This document shows positions 14,001-32,047 of a stretch of DNA of 64,000 nt, piece after piece. A program made the translations under genes and the position numbers. The DNA is from Portulaca oleracea (Eukaryota > Streptophyta > Magnoliopsida > Caryophyllales > Portulacaceae), in assembly GCA_029582165.1 (NCBI GenBank), contig CM055871.1, forward strand, positions 55,260,796-55,324,795. Reading direction: 5' to 3'. Positions within the stretch are counted from its first letter, which is position 1. Each line of letters opens with the position of its first letter. The notes below the pieces were generated by a model. That model was not told the DNA's origin, did not search any database, and saw nothing but the letters and a program-made list of their open reading frames with translations.

Positions 14001-15076
14001 TTTTACATAGATTGAATTACATCTCTTCAACCTTTTCATCAAAGTTCATATTGTTCAATCACCAAAGGCGTATCAAGGAAGCTAAATTAAAGAAAAAACT
14101 ATGATGGTATCCCCATCCCCACAGGCTCAGCAGTTTAGGTGCATTCCACTAATTCTTCCTTTCAAGAATACCAGAAAAGCTCACACGGGCATTTTGTAGA
14201 TAGTGACATCAAAAAAACAATGCACATGTTCAAATCTTTATACAAAACAAGCATTGAACTCAAAAATATTCTTAATACAAGCATCAAGAATGAATTAAAT
14301 ATTAAATCCAGGAATCAAAACTTTAGAAACTAAACAATTCAAAGGTTGACAACAACTGACAGCTGCAATCAAAAGTGAAAATGAAACCATTTCTGATTTC
14401 ACCACAGCAAACTGAGATGAATCAAACCAACCAGATAATATTTGACCAATGAGTTTGTAAACGCAGTTTGAAAAAGTGTGATAGCAGATAGTAAAAGAAA
14501 AGAGAGATTGAAAGATTAGAAGTGAAACCTTATAACCCAATAAGAATCCCAGTAGAAGACTTCTCTGAATCTGGAGCCAGGAATGATGCAGGGTTGAGGC
14601 AGGGGAAGAAGGGAATGGAATTCAGGATGCTCTTTAACTGCCTCAGAAACCTTCCTACTCAAATTCTTCCAGTGTAAATGAACTTGCAGTGCCCATGCTC
14701 TAACCTCAGGATTCTTAACCTTTGGTAAGAACCCAGGTGGGTCAGCCACAAAATCAACAGGTTGATGTTGAACAATGTCATCCCCAGCAGCATTGAAGTA
14801 GTCTCCAATAAAGGACTTGAAATCCTCAGCCGAAACCCCACCAGAAGCAGTCTTGGTACTTGTCAATTTGGCAAAAGCCTGCTGGGTGGTCGAGAGATTG
14901 AACTTCAATGATAGATCAATGTAGTCTTTGGGATCATACTTGTTGTCTTGGTCTCCAAAAGTGTTGAGGGCAGTCTCTTGAATTTGTTCAAGGAAAGATA
15001 ATAGGGGGATTGTGGGGGTTACAGGCCCTGACTCCTTAACACTACTACACCTGTAGCTGGATGAATTACTAGCCAT
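11046..15076 (-). CDS. TRE1: Trehalase (GH37), 11 coding exons
   Basis: Hydrolyses trehalose to two glucoses; plant TRE1 is usually membrane-anchored and extracellular. Exons, in order of translation: 15076-14529, 13731-13612, 13339-13224, 13141-13041, 12949-12840, 12418-12346, 12263-12096, 11994-11907, 11612-11516, 11434-11221, 11132-11046. All introns are GT-AG and the phases join to 1722 bp (573 aa; Arabidopsis TRE1 is 626). Family signature 1 (PGSRFREVFYWDSYW) is near residue 165. ESGWDFSTRWM near 319-331 contains the acid Asp. Signature 2 (QWDYPNGWAP) is near 472 and HEKYDV near 525 carries the base Glu. The usually conserved GGEY reads GGTY (about 541). The first ATG (MASNSSS) is used here; an in-frame hydrophobic stretch upstream may belong to the protein (see findings). 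Confidence 0.93.
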
Positions 15077-15690
15077 GATGGGTTTGGGTAACAATCCAGA
15101 AACAAAGACCAACACTATAAGCACTATGACGGGAGAAAAACAGTGTGTTGAAATGGGGAGAGAGAGAGGGGAAAGGATGTAGACAGAAAGAGTGCTGGAA
15201 CAAATAATAACCTGTTGTTGCAGGTCATTAACCGGTTAAGATTGAAATTTGTTGGCTTCCTTCCATTCTCAACTACCCCAACCCTTCATCTTCTTCCTAA
15301 CACCTTCTGAAACAACACACCAAATGGTGAAGTAGACAGGGGTTGTTGTTACAGTGCTCTTGTTTTGCACGACAAGAATTGATGAAATGAAAACAGGATC
15401 AAGAACGATAAAGATAGGGAGAGATAGAGACAGAGAAACCGAGAGAGACAAAGGAAATAGAGGGAGATAGTAGAGAAGTAGAGGGAGACTGGAATTCTTT
15501 TCTTTCTTAATTTCTGAACATCAATTACAAACCTTAGTTTCTGAGGGAAACTGTGAATGGATTTATTCTTTTTTTGGTGTTTTGATGCAGTGGATGGTTG
15601 TTTGTGTTTGGTGTTTGAACAGGGGAGAGATGCAGTCATGCAGATGGAGTAGAGAAAGATGATGGATAGTGACGTGGGAGGACAAAGGAG
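15077..15690 (-). promoter_or_regulatory. TRE1 upstream/5' leader region
   Basis: Contains CT/GA-rich sequence (15150-15180 and 15410-15490) typical of plant 5' leaders. A good splice acceptor on the minus strand (T/C-rich tract, then CATAG) lies at about 15125-15128. The hAT-like element begins at 15691, so native upstream sequence resumes only at 22404. Confidence 0.4.
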
Positions 15691-16064
15691 TAGGGATGGC
15701 AACCAAAAAATTGATGAGCGGTGTCACACATCTTTTTTAGCTGACTCGCGGGTCACAACTTTTTTTTAATGGATTTTCGGGGGACATTAAACTTACTTAA
15801 GTGGCTGGGGGTGATATTCCGACCTTTTTTGACCAGAAAAAAGGAAAAGTCTAATTTACCATTGAAAATTTAGTAAAGTGTCGATTTTACCCTTAATTTA
15901 CCTGCTCAACAACACTGCCTCCCTTTCTTTCTCCTCTTCATCTCAAATTCTGAAAATCAACTGGCAAAACATCACCCAACAAGCAAGCTTTGACAACCCT
16001 CCTCTTCTTCCTCCTACTATACCACTTATCATCCATGGCGGCCAACATTTTCAGAAGCTTCTCG

Positions 16065-16228
16065 TCACTATCTCCCCAGAATCTGAGATGGCGCTCGCAA
16101 ATTTCGACTCTACATTTGCAATTTTGACCTGGATGGACTCAGGGGGCTCTCTGGTGAGCCGTCTAGCAGGATGCGTTCCTCTGTGATGCGAAGGCCCTTC
16201 TGCTTGGCTGTGAAGTCGGCGTTCACCA
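16065..16228 (-). pseudogene. Captured PGDH fragment, C-terminal side (split by copia)
   Basis: The minus strand reads VNADFTAKQKGLRITEERIL, then LLDGSPESPL, a frame slip, and IQVKIANVESKFASAISDSG. This matches the region before the ACT domain of plant D-3-phosphoglycerate dehydrogenase (first step of the phosphorylated serine pathway in plastids). The reading continues across the retrotransposon: just beyond it, at 21304-21360, the same strand reads AMITKGLIEPISSTIVNMVN. No intron lies in this part. A fragment, not a gene. Confidence 0.8.
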
Positions 16229-16483
16229 TGAAAAATTTGAACGCAAAGAAGGAGATTTTGTTTTGTGAAAGAACTTCTCTTTTTGTGATTTCTTATTTTT
16301 ATTTTCTGATTTTCAAGGCACAACCCAACGTGTATATATATACATGTGTTTCTACCGACATAAGCTAGCAATATGGAAAGTCTTATTTGTTTCCTAAACC
16401 TACTGCATGTCTAAGACCCAATCAAAGTAGGAAACAGAAAAAGGAAACCGAAATCAACAAGGATTCGATTCTATGGCTTAATA
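16229..16483 (-). repeat. Copia 3' LTR
   Basis: 255 bp, identical to 21049-21303 except for one base. Contains a TATATATATACATG word at about 16333 that could serve as TATA box in the element's orientation. Confidence 0.97.
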
Positions 16484-16493
16484 CTCCCCCTCA
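16484..16493 (-). promoter_or_regulatory. Polypurine tract
   Basis: On the minus strand the pol stop TGA runs straight into GGGGGAG and the LTR start. This is the plus-strand primer site of the element; coding sequence ends within 8 bp of the LTR. Confidence 0.85.
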
Positions 16494-19400
16494 AGTTGGA
16501 GCATGGAGGTCAAGAATGCCCAACTTGGACTTCAAATACTTAAATTGGTCTCTACCAAGTGCCTTGGTAAGAATGTCGGTTGTTACATTTGTGTGAATCT
16601 TGATCAACTTGAGGAGTCCAGCTTCAACTTTTTCACGTACAAAATGGCAATCTATCTCGATATGCTTGGTGCGTTCGTGGAAGACCGGGTTGGTAGCTAT
16701 ATGCAGAGCTGATTGGCTATCACAATGCAACTGCATGGGTCTACGGAGAGAGACTCCCAACACAGCTAGGAAAGTACGCAACCAAACGAGTTCACTAGTG
16801 GCAGCGGCCATTGATCTGTACTCAGCTTCTGCGGATGACCGGGACACTGTAGTCTGCTTCTTTGTTTTCCAGGAGACCGGAGAATTTCCAAGAGCTATAA
16901 AATACCCAGTGAGAGATCTTCTAGAGATAGGACAAGCTCCCCAGTCTGAGTCACAATAGCCTACTAAATGCAGGTTGGATTCTTTGGCCAAGAGAATCCC
17001 TTGTCCAGGAGATCCCTTGATGTAGCGAACCACTCTTCTTGCAGCTTCCATGTGCTCTTCTCTGGGTGTCTGCATGAACTGTGATAGAATATGAACGGCA
17101 TATGTAAGATCCGGTCTCGTGATTGTTAAATAGATTAGTCTCCCAATGAGACGGCGATAGGATGTTGGATCCTCTAAGTAAGATCCTTGAGCAAGGGCAA
17201 GTTTGTGATTCTGCTCCATAAGAAATTCTGCTGGTTTAGCACCTAGCAACCCACATTCATCCACAATTTCTAAAGCATATTTGCGTTGACTCAAGAAAAG
17301 ACCTTTCGAGCCTCTGGCAACCTCAATTCCCAAAAAATATTTCAAAGGGCCCAAGTCTTTTATACTAAAACACTGGTGAAGATACTCTTTAAATTTTCGA
17401 GAGGCCTGAGAGTTGTTAGAGGCTAGGACAATGTCATCCACATAAACCAACAATGCCATAAAGACATCACCCTTCTTGTAAGTAAACAAGGAATAATCTG
17501 CAAAAGACTTGATGAAACCATAACCACAAAGTTTTGAAGAAAGTTTTGCAAACCACTGCCTGGGAGCTTGTTTCAAACCATACAGGGACTTGTTTAATTT
17601 GCAAACCTTCCCTGGTGTAGTGGTTGTATATCCAGGTGGCAATTTCATATAGACGTCTTCATCTGAGTCCCCGTGCAAAAATGCATTATCAACATCTAGC
17701 TGATGTAACTCCCAACCTCTAGCAATAGCGACCGAAAGAAAACATCGCACACTGGTCATTTTAGCAACAGGAGCAAAAGTTTCATTGTAATCAATCCCTT
17801 CTACTTGATGATCTCCACGTATCACTAATCGCGCTTTGTAACGTTCAATAGACCCATCAGAATTATACTTGACTCTATAAACCCACTTACAACTTATTGG
17901 TTTCTTACCTGGAGGGAGATCAACAATTTTCCATGTGCCTGTTTTCTCAAGGGCCTGTATTTCTTTATACATAGCATTCCTCCATTCGTTGTGTCTTACT
18001 GCTTCATGATAAAATGTTGGCTCCTTCACCTTCATTATAGCCGCTAAGAAGGCTTTATGTGACATAGAAAAGTTAGCACAAGTAACATATTTGTGTAAAG
18101 GATACCGTATACCTGAAAATTCTTCTTGATTTGGGTGTGTGTGAGGAACGGGATCAATTGCTTGAGCATTATAGCAAACATAGTCATTCAACCGAGCAGG
18201 GTTTTTCTTTGCGCGTTGTCCACGGCCGTACTGATTTTCTTGAACTGTTGTATTTGGCGAGTCGTTTCTTCTGTCCATATTGCTTGGATCACTTGTTGGG
18301 ACTGAAGTATGTTGACCCAAATCTACTTCTGGTTGGGAAGAATTTTCTTGTGGACTGCTCCCCCTGTCATCATGCTGCCCAACTGTGCCTCTCCCAGGCT
18401 CTGTCATTGGGCTTGTAACATGAGGTTCACTCGGCCTACTTTTTCCCGATTCATCCCGGCATAGACCAGGCTGGGCCGTATGCTCCTCTCCAACTCCAAC
18501 ATTGTGATTGCCATCGTTCCAATGCCCAAAGACGTCGTCATTCACGTGTTCTGGGGGCATAGGACCATTAGACCTCAAATTACCTTTATGCGCACAAGTT
18601 CGATTTTCTAACTCCTTTTCACGAAAGGGAAAATTTTCTTCAAAAAACACAACATCTCTACTTTCAAAAAACTCATGATTTTCCAAGTCATACAATTTCC
18701 ATCCCTTTTTTCCAAATGGGTAGCCAAGAAACACACACTTCCTACTTCTGGAGGAAAACTTGTCTTGACCTTTGGAAGTAATTTTTGCAAAACAAAGGCA
18801 TCCAAAAACTCGAAATTGATCATAGTTCGGTTTCTTACTATGAATTACCTCATATGGGGTTTTATCTCCTAACAGCTTGCTCGGTGTTCGGTTTATTAAA
18901 TGGGCTGCGGTTAAAACACACTCTCCCCAAAACTCCAACGGTAAATTTGCTTGAAATCTCAGGGCACGTGCTACATTAAGAAGGTGTCTATGTTTTCGCT
19001 CCACACGTCCGTTTTGTTGTGGAGTGTCAACACAGCTAGTTTGATGTATTATTCCGTTCACATCGTAAAATTCCTTCAGGAGCTTAGATGTGAATTCCGA
19101 TCCATTGTCACTTCTGATGACCTTGACTGTTTTACTAAATTGTGTTTTTACCATCACAACAAAATTTTTAAGATATCTTGCGGTCTGACTCTTATCATTC
19201 ATCAAAGACACCCACACACCTCTACTAAAATCATCAACAATGGTGAGGAAATAGCGCGCACCGCATGAAGTAGAAGTCTTATAAGGTCCCCACAAATCAC
19301 AATGAATAATTTCAAATAACGAATCTGCTTTACTGCTACTAATTGAAAAAGGACTTCTTGTTTGCTTGGAACGAAAACAAACTTCACATATGGTTTTGCT

Positions 19401-19829
19401 AGTCTCATAATCTCTACTACAATTTATTTCCTTGAAAAGAATAGACATAACCTCCTGAGAAGGATGACCCATCCGTTGATGCCATAATTGACCTATCCTG
19501 ACAGCATTGGCCTGCTTCTTTGGTTGAATGCTCAAGAAGTAAACCCCGTTCTTCTGCACACCCTTACCAATCAGAATCTTCGAGGTGCGGTCCTGTAAAA
19601 CACAAAAATTTTCATCAAACGTTACTTCACACTTTAGGTCTCGACATATACGATAAACTGATAGGAGATTGCAGATCAAATTTGGAACAAATAAAGTATT
19701 TTTCAGGCTCAAATTTGCTAAATCAACTTGTCCTTGCTGTGTTGCCATTGTTGTTGTTCCATTGGGAAGATCAATTTCTACTGGCTGAAGAGTCTCCACA
19801 TGAGTTAATAAATCCGAACTTCCTGTCAT
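16491..19829 (-). CDS. Copia pol polyprotein, intact over protease-integrase-RT-RNase H
   Basis: Open for 1112 codons from an internal Met. The same frame stays open upstream to about 20075 and includes the protease motif DSGAS a few residues before that Met. Order: gag-pre-integrase His/Cys zinc site (about 117-152), integrase with D178, D241, E277 (VIRSDNGSEF, NGRVERKH), reverse transcriptase about 630-870 with YVDD at 796-799, and RNase H about 950-1080 (GYCDSDW, SAEAEYRSMA). All catalytic residues I can check are present and no stop interrupts it. Normally it is made as a gag-pol fusion; here the gag part is broken, so expression in frame is doubtful. Confidence 0.93.
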   Translation of the reverse strand: MTGSSDLLTHVETLQPVEIDLPNGTTTMATQQGQVDLANLSLKNTLFVPNLICNLLSVYRICRDLKCEVTFDENFCVLQDRTSKILIGKGVQKNGVYFLSIQPKKQANAVRIGQLWHQRMGHPSQEVMSILFKEINCSRDYETSKTICEVCFRSKQTRSPFSISSSKADSLFEIIHCDLWGPYKTSTSCGARYFLTIVDDFSRGVWVSLMNDKSQTARYLKNFVVMVKTQFSKTVKVIRSDNGSEFTSKLLKEFYDVNGIIHQTSCVDTPQQNGRVERKHRHLLNVARALRFQANLPLEFWGECVLTAAHLINRTPSKLLGDKTPYEVIHSKKPNYDQFRVFGCLCFAKITSKGQDKFSSRSRKCVFLGYPFGKKGWKLYDLENHEFFESRDVVFFEENFPFREKELENRTCAHKGNLRSNGPMPPEHVNDDVFGHWNDGNHNVGVGEEHTAQPGLCRDESGKSRPSEPHVTSPMTEPGRGTVGQHDDRGSSPQENSSQPEVDLGQHTSVPTSDPSNMDRRNDSPNTTVQENQYGRGQRAKKNPARLNDYVCYNAQAIDPVPHTHPNQEEFSGIRYPLHKYVTCANFSMSHKAFLAAIMKVKEPTFYHEAVRHNEWRNAMYKEIQALEKTGTWKIVDLPPGKKPISCKWVYRVKYNSDGSIERYKARLVIRGDHQVEGIDYNETFAPVAKMTSVRCFLSVAIARGWELHQLDVDNAFLHGDSDEDVYMKLPPGYTTTTPGKVCKLNKSLYGLKQAPRQWFAKLSSKLCGYGFIKSFADYSLFTYKKGDVFMALLVYVDDIVLASNNSQASRKFKEYLHQCFSIKDLGPLKYFLGIEVARGSKGLFLSQRKYALEIVDECGLLGAKPAEFLMEQNHKLALAQGSYLEDPTSYRRLIGRLIYLTITRPDLTYAVHILSQFMQTPREEHMEAARRVVRYIKGSPGQGILLAKESNLHLVGYCDSDWGACPISRRSLTGYFIALGNSPVSWKTKKQTTVSRSSAEAEYRSMAAATSELVWLRTFLAVLGVSLRRPMQLHCDSQSALHIATNPVFHERTKHIEIDCHFVREKVEAGLLKLIKIHTNVTTDILTKALGRDQFKYLKSKLGILDLHAPT

Positions 19830-20075
19830 GTGGGTGGATGCTCCACTATCAATTAACCAGGGTGGCTCACCTATCAGGCCTTCATTGTATTGCGGTGATT
19901 CAATAAAATTCCAGATCCTCTGAAGCTGCTCCTTTGTAAACCCAGCTGAAGTAGTACGTGGTTCATTGGATCGTGACTGATTTTGGGTCTCGGCAATAGC
20001 GGTGTAAGCCCCATCTCTGCCGACACCACGTCCTCTGCCTCCAGTTCTTCCTCCTCGACCGCCACGTCGATTCTG

Positions 20076-21013
20076 CTGCGCGTCCGCCCCGAGTTCCCAA
20101 TCGACGGATATCCCACAATTTCAGCGATTTGACACGCCATGATTTGTTCTTCCACGAGGCGTGCAAGCTGGTCTTTCTCCGCCGATGGCCGCCCCGTCTC
20201 GCTGAGCGTAACGCATCCGGGACTTGTCTTCTCTGCTTTTTACAATTTGTTGGTGGTTCTCTTCTTGACGTACCAAGTTAAAGGCATGGTCGAGGTTCGG
20301 CAGGGGCTTCATAGCAAGTATATGACCTCGAATCGATCCGAACCTGTCGTCCTCTAACCCCATCAGAAATTGATGGGTCTTTTCTTCTTCAGCCTCAATA
20401 ACAAGTTTTTCTCAATCTCGCACTTGCATCCACCACAGTGCGGCTGATGACAGTAGTTACCTCTAACTCATTCCAAAGTTCCACCAGCTTTGAGTAATAT
20501 TCAATAATGGTGACTCCTTTTTCTTGCTTGCAATTAGCTATCTTGGTCTTCAATTCATGTCTTCTGGGAATGTCGGTAACAGAATATCGCTTCTTGATGT
20601 CTTCCCACATCGTTTTTGCAACATGGGAATGGGCTACTGTAGGGCGTAGCTTCTCCGTGATGACATTCAAGAACCACGAGCAGATTGTGGAATTCACCAT
20701 GACCCATGCTTGTAATTCGAACGGGTCATCCCCCTTACTGATATCAGGTTCCGTTAGCTTCCCATCGATAAACCTAACTTATTCTTTGATCTCGTACATT
20801 GTGACGGCTTTTCCCATAAATCGTAATTGGTGCCGTCAAAGACAATCGCGTGATGATCGCTCCCGATCCGTCGGATGGATGAAGATAGTATGGTGATGTG
20901 TGATCGATGAGAAACTTTGGTGTATTCTTCTTGCTGTCATCCTTCTTGCTATCATCCTTTTTGCTGTCATCCTTCTTGCTATCATCCTTTTTGCTGTCAT
21001 CCTCTTGACCCAT
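20076..21013 (-). pseudogene. Broken copia gag
   Basis: Starts MGQEDDSKKDD just inside the primer site and carries a copia gag domain (AWVMVNSTICSWFLNVI, then KTMWEDIKKRYS, at about 20560-20720). At least three frame changes break it, near 20820, near 20430 and at about 20120. The zinc knuckle at about 20121-20165 reads CTPRGRTNHGVSNR: two of the three Cys of CX2CX4HX4C are Arg. The element therefore cannot make a normal nucleocapsid. Confidence 0.85.
20929..21003 (-). repeat. 15-bp minisatellite in gag
   Basis: Five tandem copies of a 15-bp unit (plus strand CATCCTTCTTGCTAT with alternating TTTTTGCTG variants) encode repeated Ser-Lys-Lys-Asp-Asp at the gag N-terminus. Confidence 0.85.
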
Positions 21014-21035
21014 GTTTGTGAAGTTTTGATATCAA

Positions 21036-21048
21036 GGCTCTGATACCA
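21036..21048 (-). promoter_or_regulatory. Primer-binding site, initiator Met-tRNA
   Basis: The minus strand reads TGGTATCAGAGCC directly after the 5' LTR, complementary to the 3' end of plant initiator tRNA-Met, the standard copia primer. Confidence 0.9.
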
Positions 21049-21303
21049 TGAAAAATTTGAACGCAAAGAAGGAGATTTTGTTTTGTGAAAGAACTTCTCT
21101 TTTTGTGATTTCTTATTTTTATTTTCTGATTTTCAAGGCACAACCCAACGTGTATATATATACATGTGTTTCTACCGACATAAGCTAGCAATATGGAAAG
21201 TCTTATTTGTTTCCTAAACCTACTGCATGTCTAAGACCCAATCAAAATAGGAAACAGAAAAAGGAAACCGAAATCAACAAGGATTCGATTCTATGGCTTA
21301 ATA
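21049..21303 (-). repeat. Copia 5' LTR
   Basis: 255 bp. Its inner edge abuts the primer-binding site and its outer edge abuts the CACCA target duplication. Confidence 0.97.
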
Positions 21304-21515
21304 CACCATGTTCACAATGGTGCTGGAGATTGGCTCTATCAGACCTTTGGTTATCATGGCCCAAAGGCTGTGAAGTCGGAGTTCTTAACGGTTTCACATT
21401 AGTAAGTATCTGGGCAACAATCCCAGAATCCAAAGCCCTGACAAAACCATCCTCATCAATCACTACATCACGAGCAACATTCACAATTCGAATTGGCTTG
21501 AAAATTTGCCCTTGA
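21304..21515 (-). pseudogene. Captured PGDH fragments: NAD-domain piece joined to the C-terminal piece
   Basis: From the right, the minus strand reads RIVNVARDVVIDEDGFVRAL, then DSGIVAQ. This is the NAD-binding domain motif of D-3-phosphoglycerate dehydrogenase (plant consensus NVARGGVIDEDALVRALDSG). It then passes abruptly, through unmatched residues, into AMITKGLIEPISS of the later region, so well over 100 residues are missing between them. The two pieces keep their gene order, consistent with capture followed by internal deletion. The copia element lies in the second piece. Confidence 0.75.
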
Positions 21516-22403
21516 AAATTTGCTTGGCTTACGATTTAGCAGCTTCAATTATGGAGGAAGAAGATGAAGAAAAGAGAGAAAAAGAGATGAATGGCAAATT
21601 TAGTTAAATTAGAGAGAAAAATAAGGGCATTTTCGTCTTTTTCAACATATTTCGTCGGATTTCAGCCAAAACAACCGAAATGTCACCCATGAGTCATTTA
21701 GTTAAATATAATGTCACCCGGGAATGCATTAAAAAAAAGTTGTGACCCGCGAGTCAGTTAAAAAAGATGTGTGGCACCCCCCAGCAATTTTTTGGATGGC
21801 AACGGGGCGGGAATCCCCGAAAACGCTTGGGCCTCACCCCACTAGGGAAAAATCTCCACCCTCATTGGGGATTGGGACGGGGACAATTTTTTAAAATCCG
21901 CTCGGGGATGGGGTGGGGATTGGGACAAAATTTTCCCCATCCCCATCCCCATTTTTCCCGCCGGAGAAAATTCCCCGTCCCCATCCCCGAATCCCCGTCC
22001 CCGAAAATTTTAAAATTACCAAATAACCTTTATTCTAATTCAATATATATACTAATAGCAAGGATAAAGTAGTAATTTTCAAATTTTAAGTACGTTGTAT
22101 TATTGCTTGATGTATTATTGTTTGATTTTGATGTATTATTGATTGAGTAAGTTAAATACGTTGTATTTTGAACATGTTAAAAATCAAGTCCGATTAAAAA
22201 TCGGGTCCGATTAAAATTTGGTTAGATTTTGGATAGCTTTAAAAAATCCCCGTTGGGAATGGGGAATCTACGGGGATGGGGCAAGAATCATTCCCCGAAG
22301 TGGAGATAAGGACGAGGATGGGGACAAGTTTTGGGAGCGGGGATGGGGACGGAGATATACTCCCCCGTCTCCAATCCGCCCCGTTGCCATCCGTACAAAG
22401 GAG

Positions 22404-23288
22404 AGGAGAAGGCAAAGTTGAATGGCAAATGGGAATTAGGTTAGGGATTTAGAAGCAGTAATTGAGAGGGATGTGAAATTAGGGAAAAACTAAAAGTTTC
22501 TATTTAATGTTTTTTTATTTATTTTAAAACCATCAACTGCTAAATTACCTGGTGTGGCAGGTAAATAATAAGTGAAAGGCATTTATTAACTTTAATAGAA
22601 GTTTAGTGGCATTGTTGATCAACTTTAAATTTCAGTGGTATTTTTTGTTAAATCGAAAAGTTTAGTATTTTTATTCAAGCACTATAGACAGAAATTAATA
22701 GGATCTTTATTTATATACAAAATAGGTGAGGCAGCTGTAAAGCATTGTAACAATCTGTAATAAATACACTGAATCCATCTAACTAAATAGGGCAATTCTA
22801 ATTTGGATGAAAACCATTTGATCAAAGCATACCAAATTCAAAAGTTAAAGTTTCACCCTTCCCATAAAAATATACCCAGTGACCCAGTGCAAAAGTTACA
22901 GAATTTACAATATTGTCATAATGAAAATTGTGCATGTCACTCTCAAACATATACATTGAACCCATCTAACTAAATAGGGCAATTGTAATTCCATATGGAA
23001 ACCTTTTGATGCTGAATTCAGAAGTTAAAGTTCAACTTTTTCCATAATATTATAGCCAGTGCAAAAGTTAGAAATCTACATTACTGTCATAAGCACAACT
23101 TTTCCCATAGTATAGCCAGTTCAAAAGCTAGAGATTCTACAATATTGTCACAACCAAAATTGTGCACAATATTGTCACAACCAAAATTGTGCACAATATT
23201 GTCACAACCAAAATTGTGCATAACCCTCTGTTGTCCAATGCACAACTATAGTTGTCACCATTCCTTTAAAAAAAAAAAAAAAGCAAAA
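22404..23288. repeat. Tandemly duplicated sequence downstream of ABCF3
   Basis: CCATCTAACTAAATAGGGCAATT occurs at about 22776 and 22965 as part of a diverged duplication of about 190 bp. At 23139-23220 a 27-bp unit (ACAATATTGTCACAACCAAAATTGTGC) is repeated three times almost perfectly. This is the 3' side of ABCF3 (stop at 23289), so the repeats may lie in its 3' UTR. No gene. Confidence 0.7.

Positions 23289-32047
<8,759 letters not shown>

Larger units (their letters stand above)
16229..21303 (-). mobile_element. Ty1/copia LTR retrotransposon, full length (inner layer)
   Basis: 5075 bp with two 255-bp LTRs (16229-16483 and 21049-21303) that differ at one position I can find (16427 G, 21247 A). 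An exact 5-bp target duplication CACCA flanks it (16224-16228 and 21304-21308). On the minus strand the order is LTR, primer-binding site, gag remnant, protease, integrase, RT, RNase H, polypurine tract, LTR, i.e. copia order (integrase before RT). The LTR reads TATTAAG...TTTTTCA, so its first bases depart from the usual TG. Pol is open; gag is broken. Confidence 0.97.
15704..21794. mobile_element. Mutator-like element with captured gene fragments (Pack-MULE; middle layer)
   Basis: The left end CAAAAAATTGATGAGCGG and right end (inverse) CAAAAAATTGCTGGGGGG continue as a pair for 100 bp or more, sharing CACACATCTTTTTTA and GACTCGCGGGTCACAAC. An exact 9-bp repeat GATGGCAAC flanks it (15695-15703 and 21795-21803), the Mutator target size. 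Without the retrotransposon it is about 1.0 kb. It encodes no transposase. Its interior holds phosphoglycerate dehydrogenase fragments on the minus strand, so I call it a Pack-MULE. Confidence 0.85.
15691..22395. mobile_element. hAT-like non-autonomous element (outer layer of nest)
   Basis: Ends are TAGGGATGGCAAC at 15691-15703 and GTTGCCATCCGTA at 22383-22395, inverse of each other with one mismatch. The flanks are the exact 8-bp direct repeat CAAAGGAG (15683-15690 and 22396-22403), the hAT target size. Without the inserted elements it would be about 605 bp. Its body (21804-22395) is the G/C-run type (GGGGAT, CCCCGT, CCCATCCCC) common in plant repeats starting GGATGGCAACGGGG. Non-coding. Confidence 0.85.

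Noticed and set aside
15349..15702. 117-codon minus-strand frame upstream of trehalase, as a protein N-terminus
   Set aside because: Low-complexity Ser/Leu from CT-rich leader sequence, and it runs into the transposon; no splice to TRE1 could be demonstrated.
16051..16371. A separate small gene on the minus strand spanning the copia LTR
   Set aside because: The frame mixes LTR sequence with the captured PGDH fragment; it is created by the insertion.
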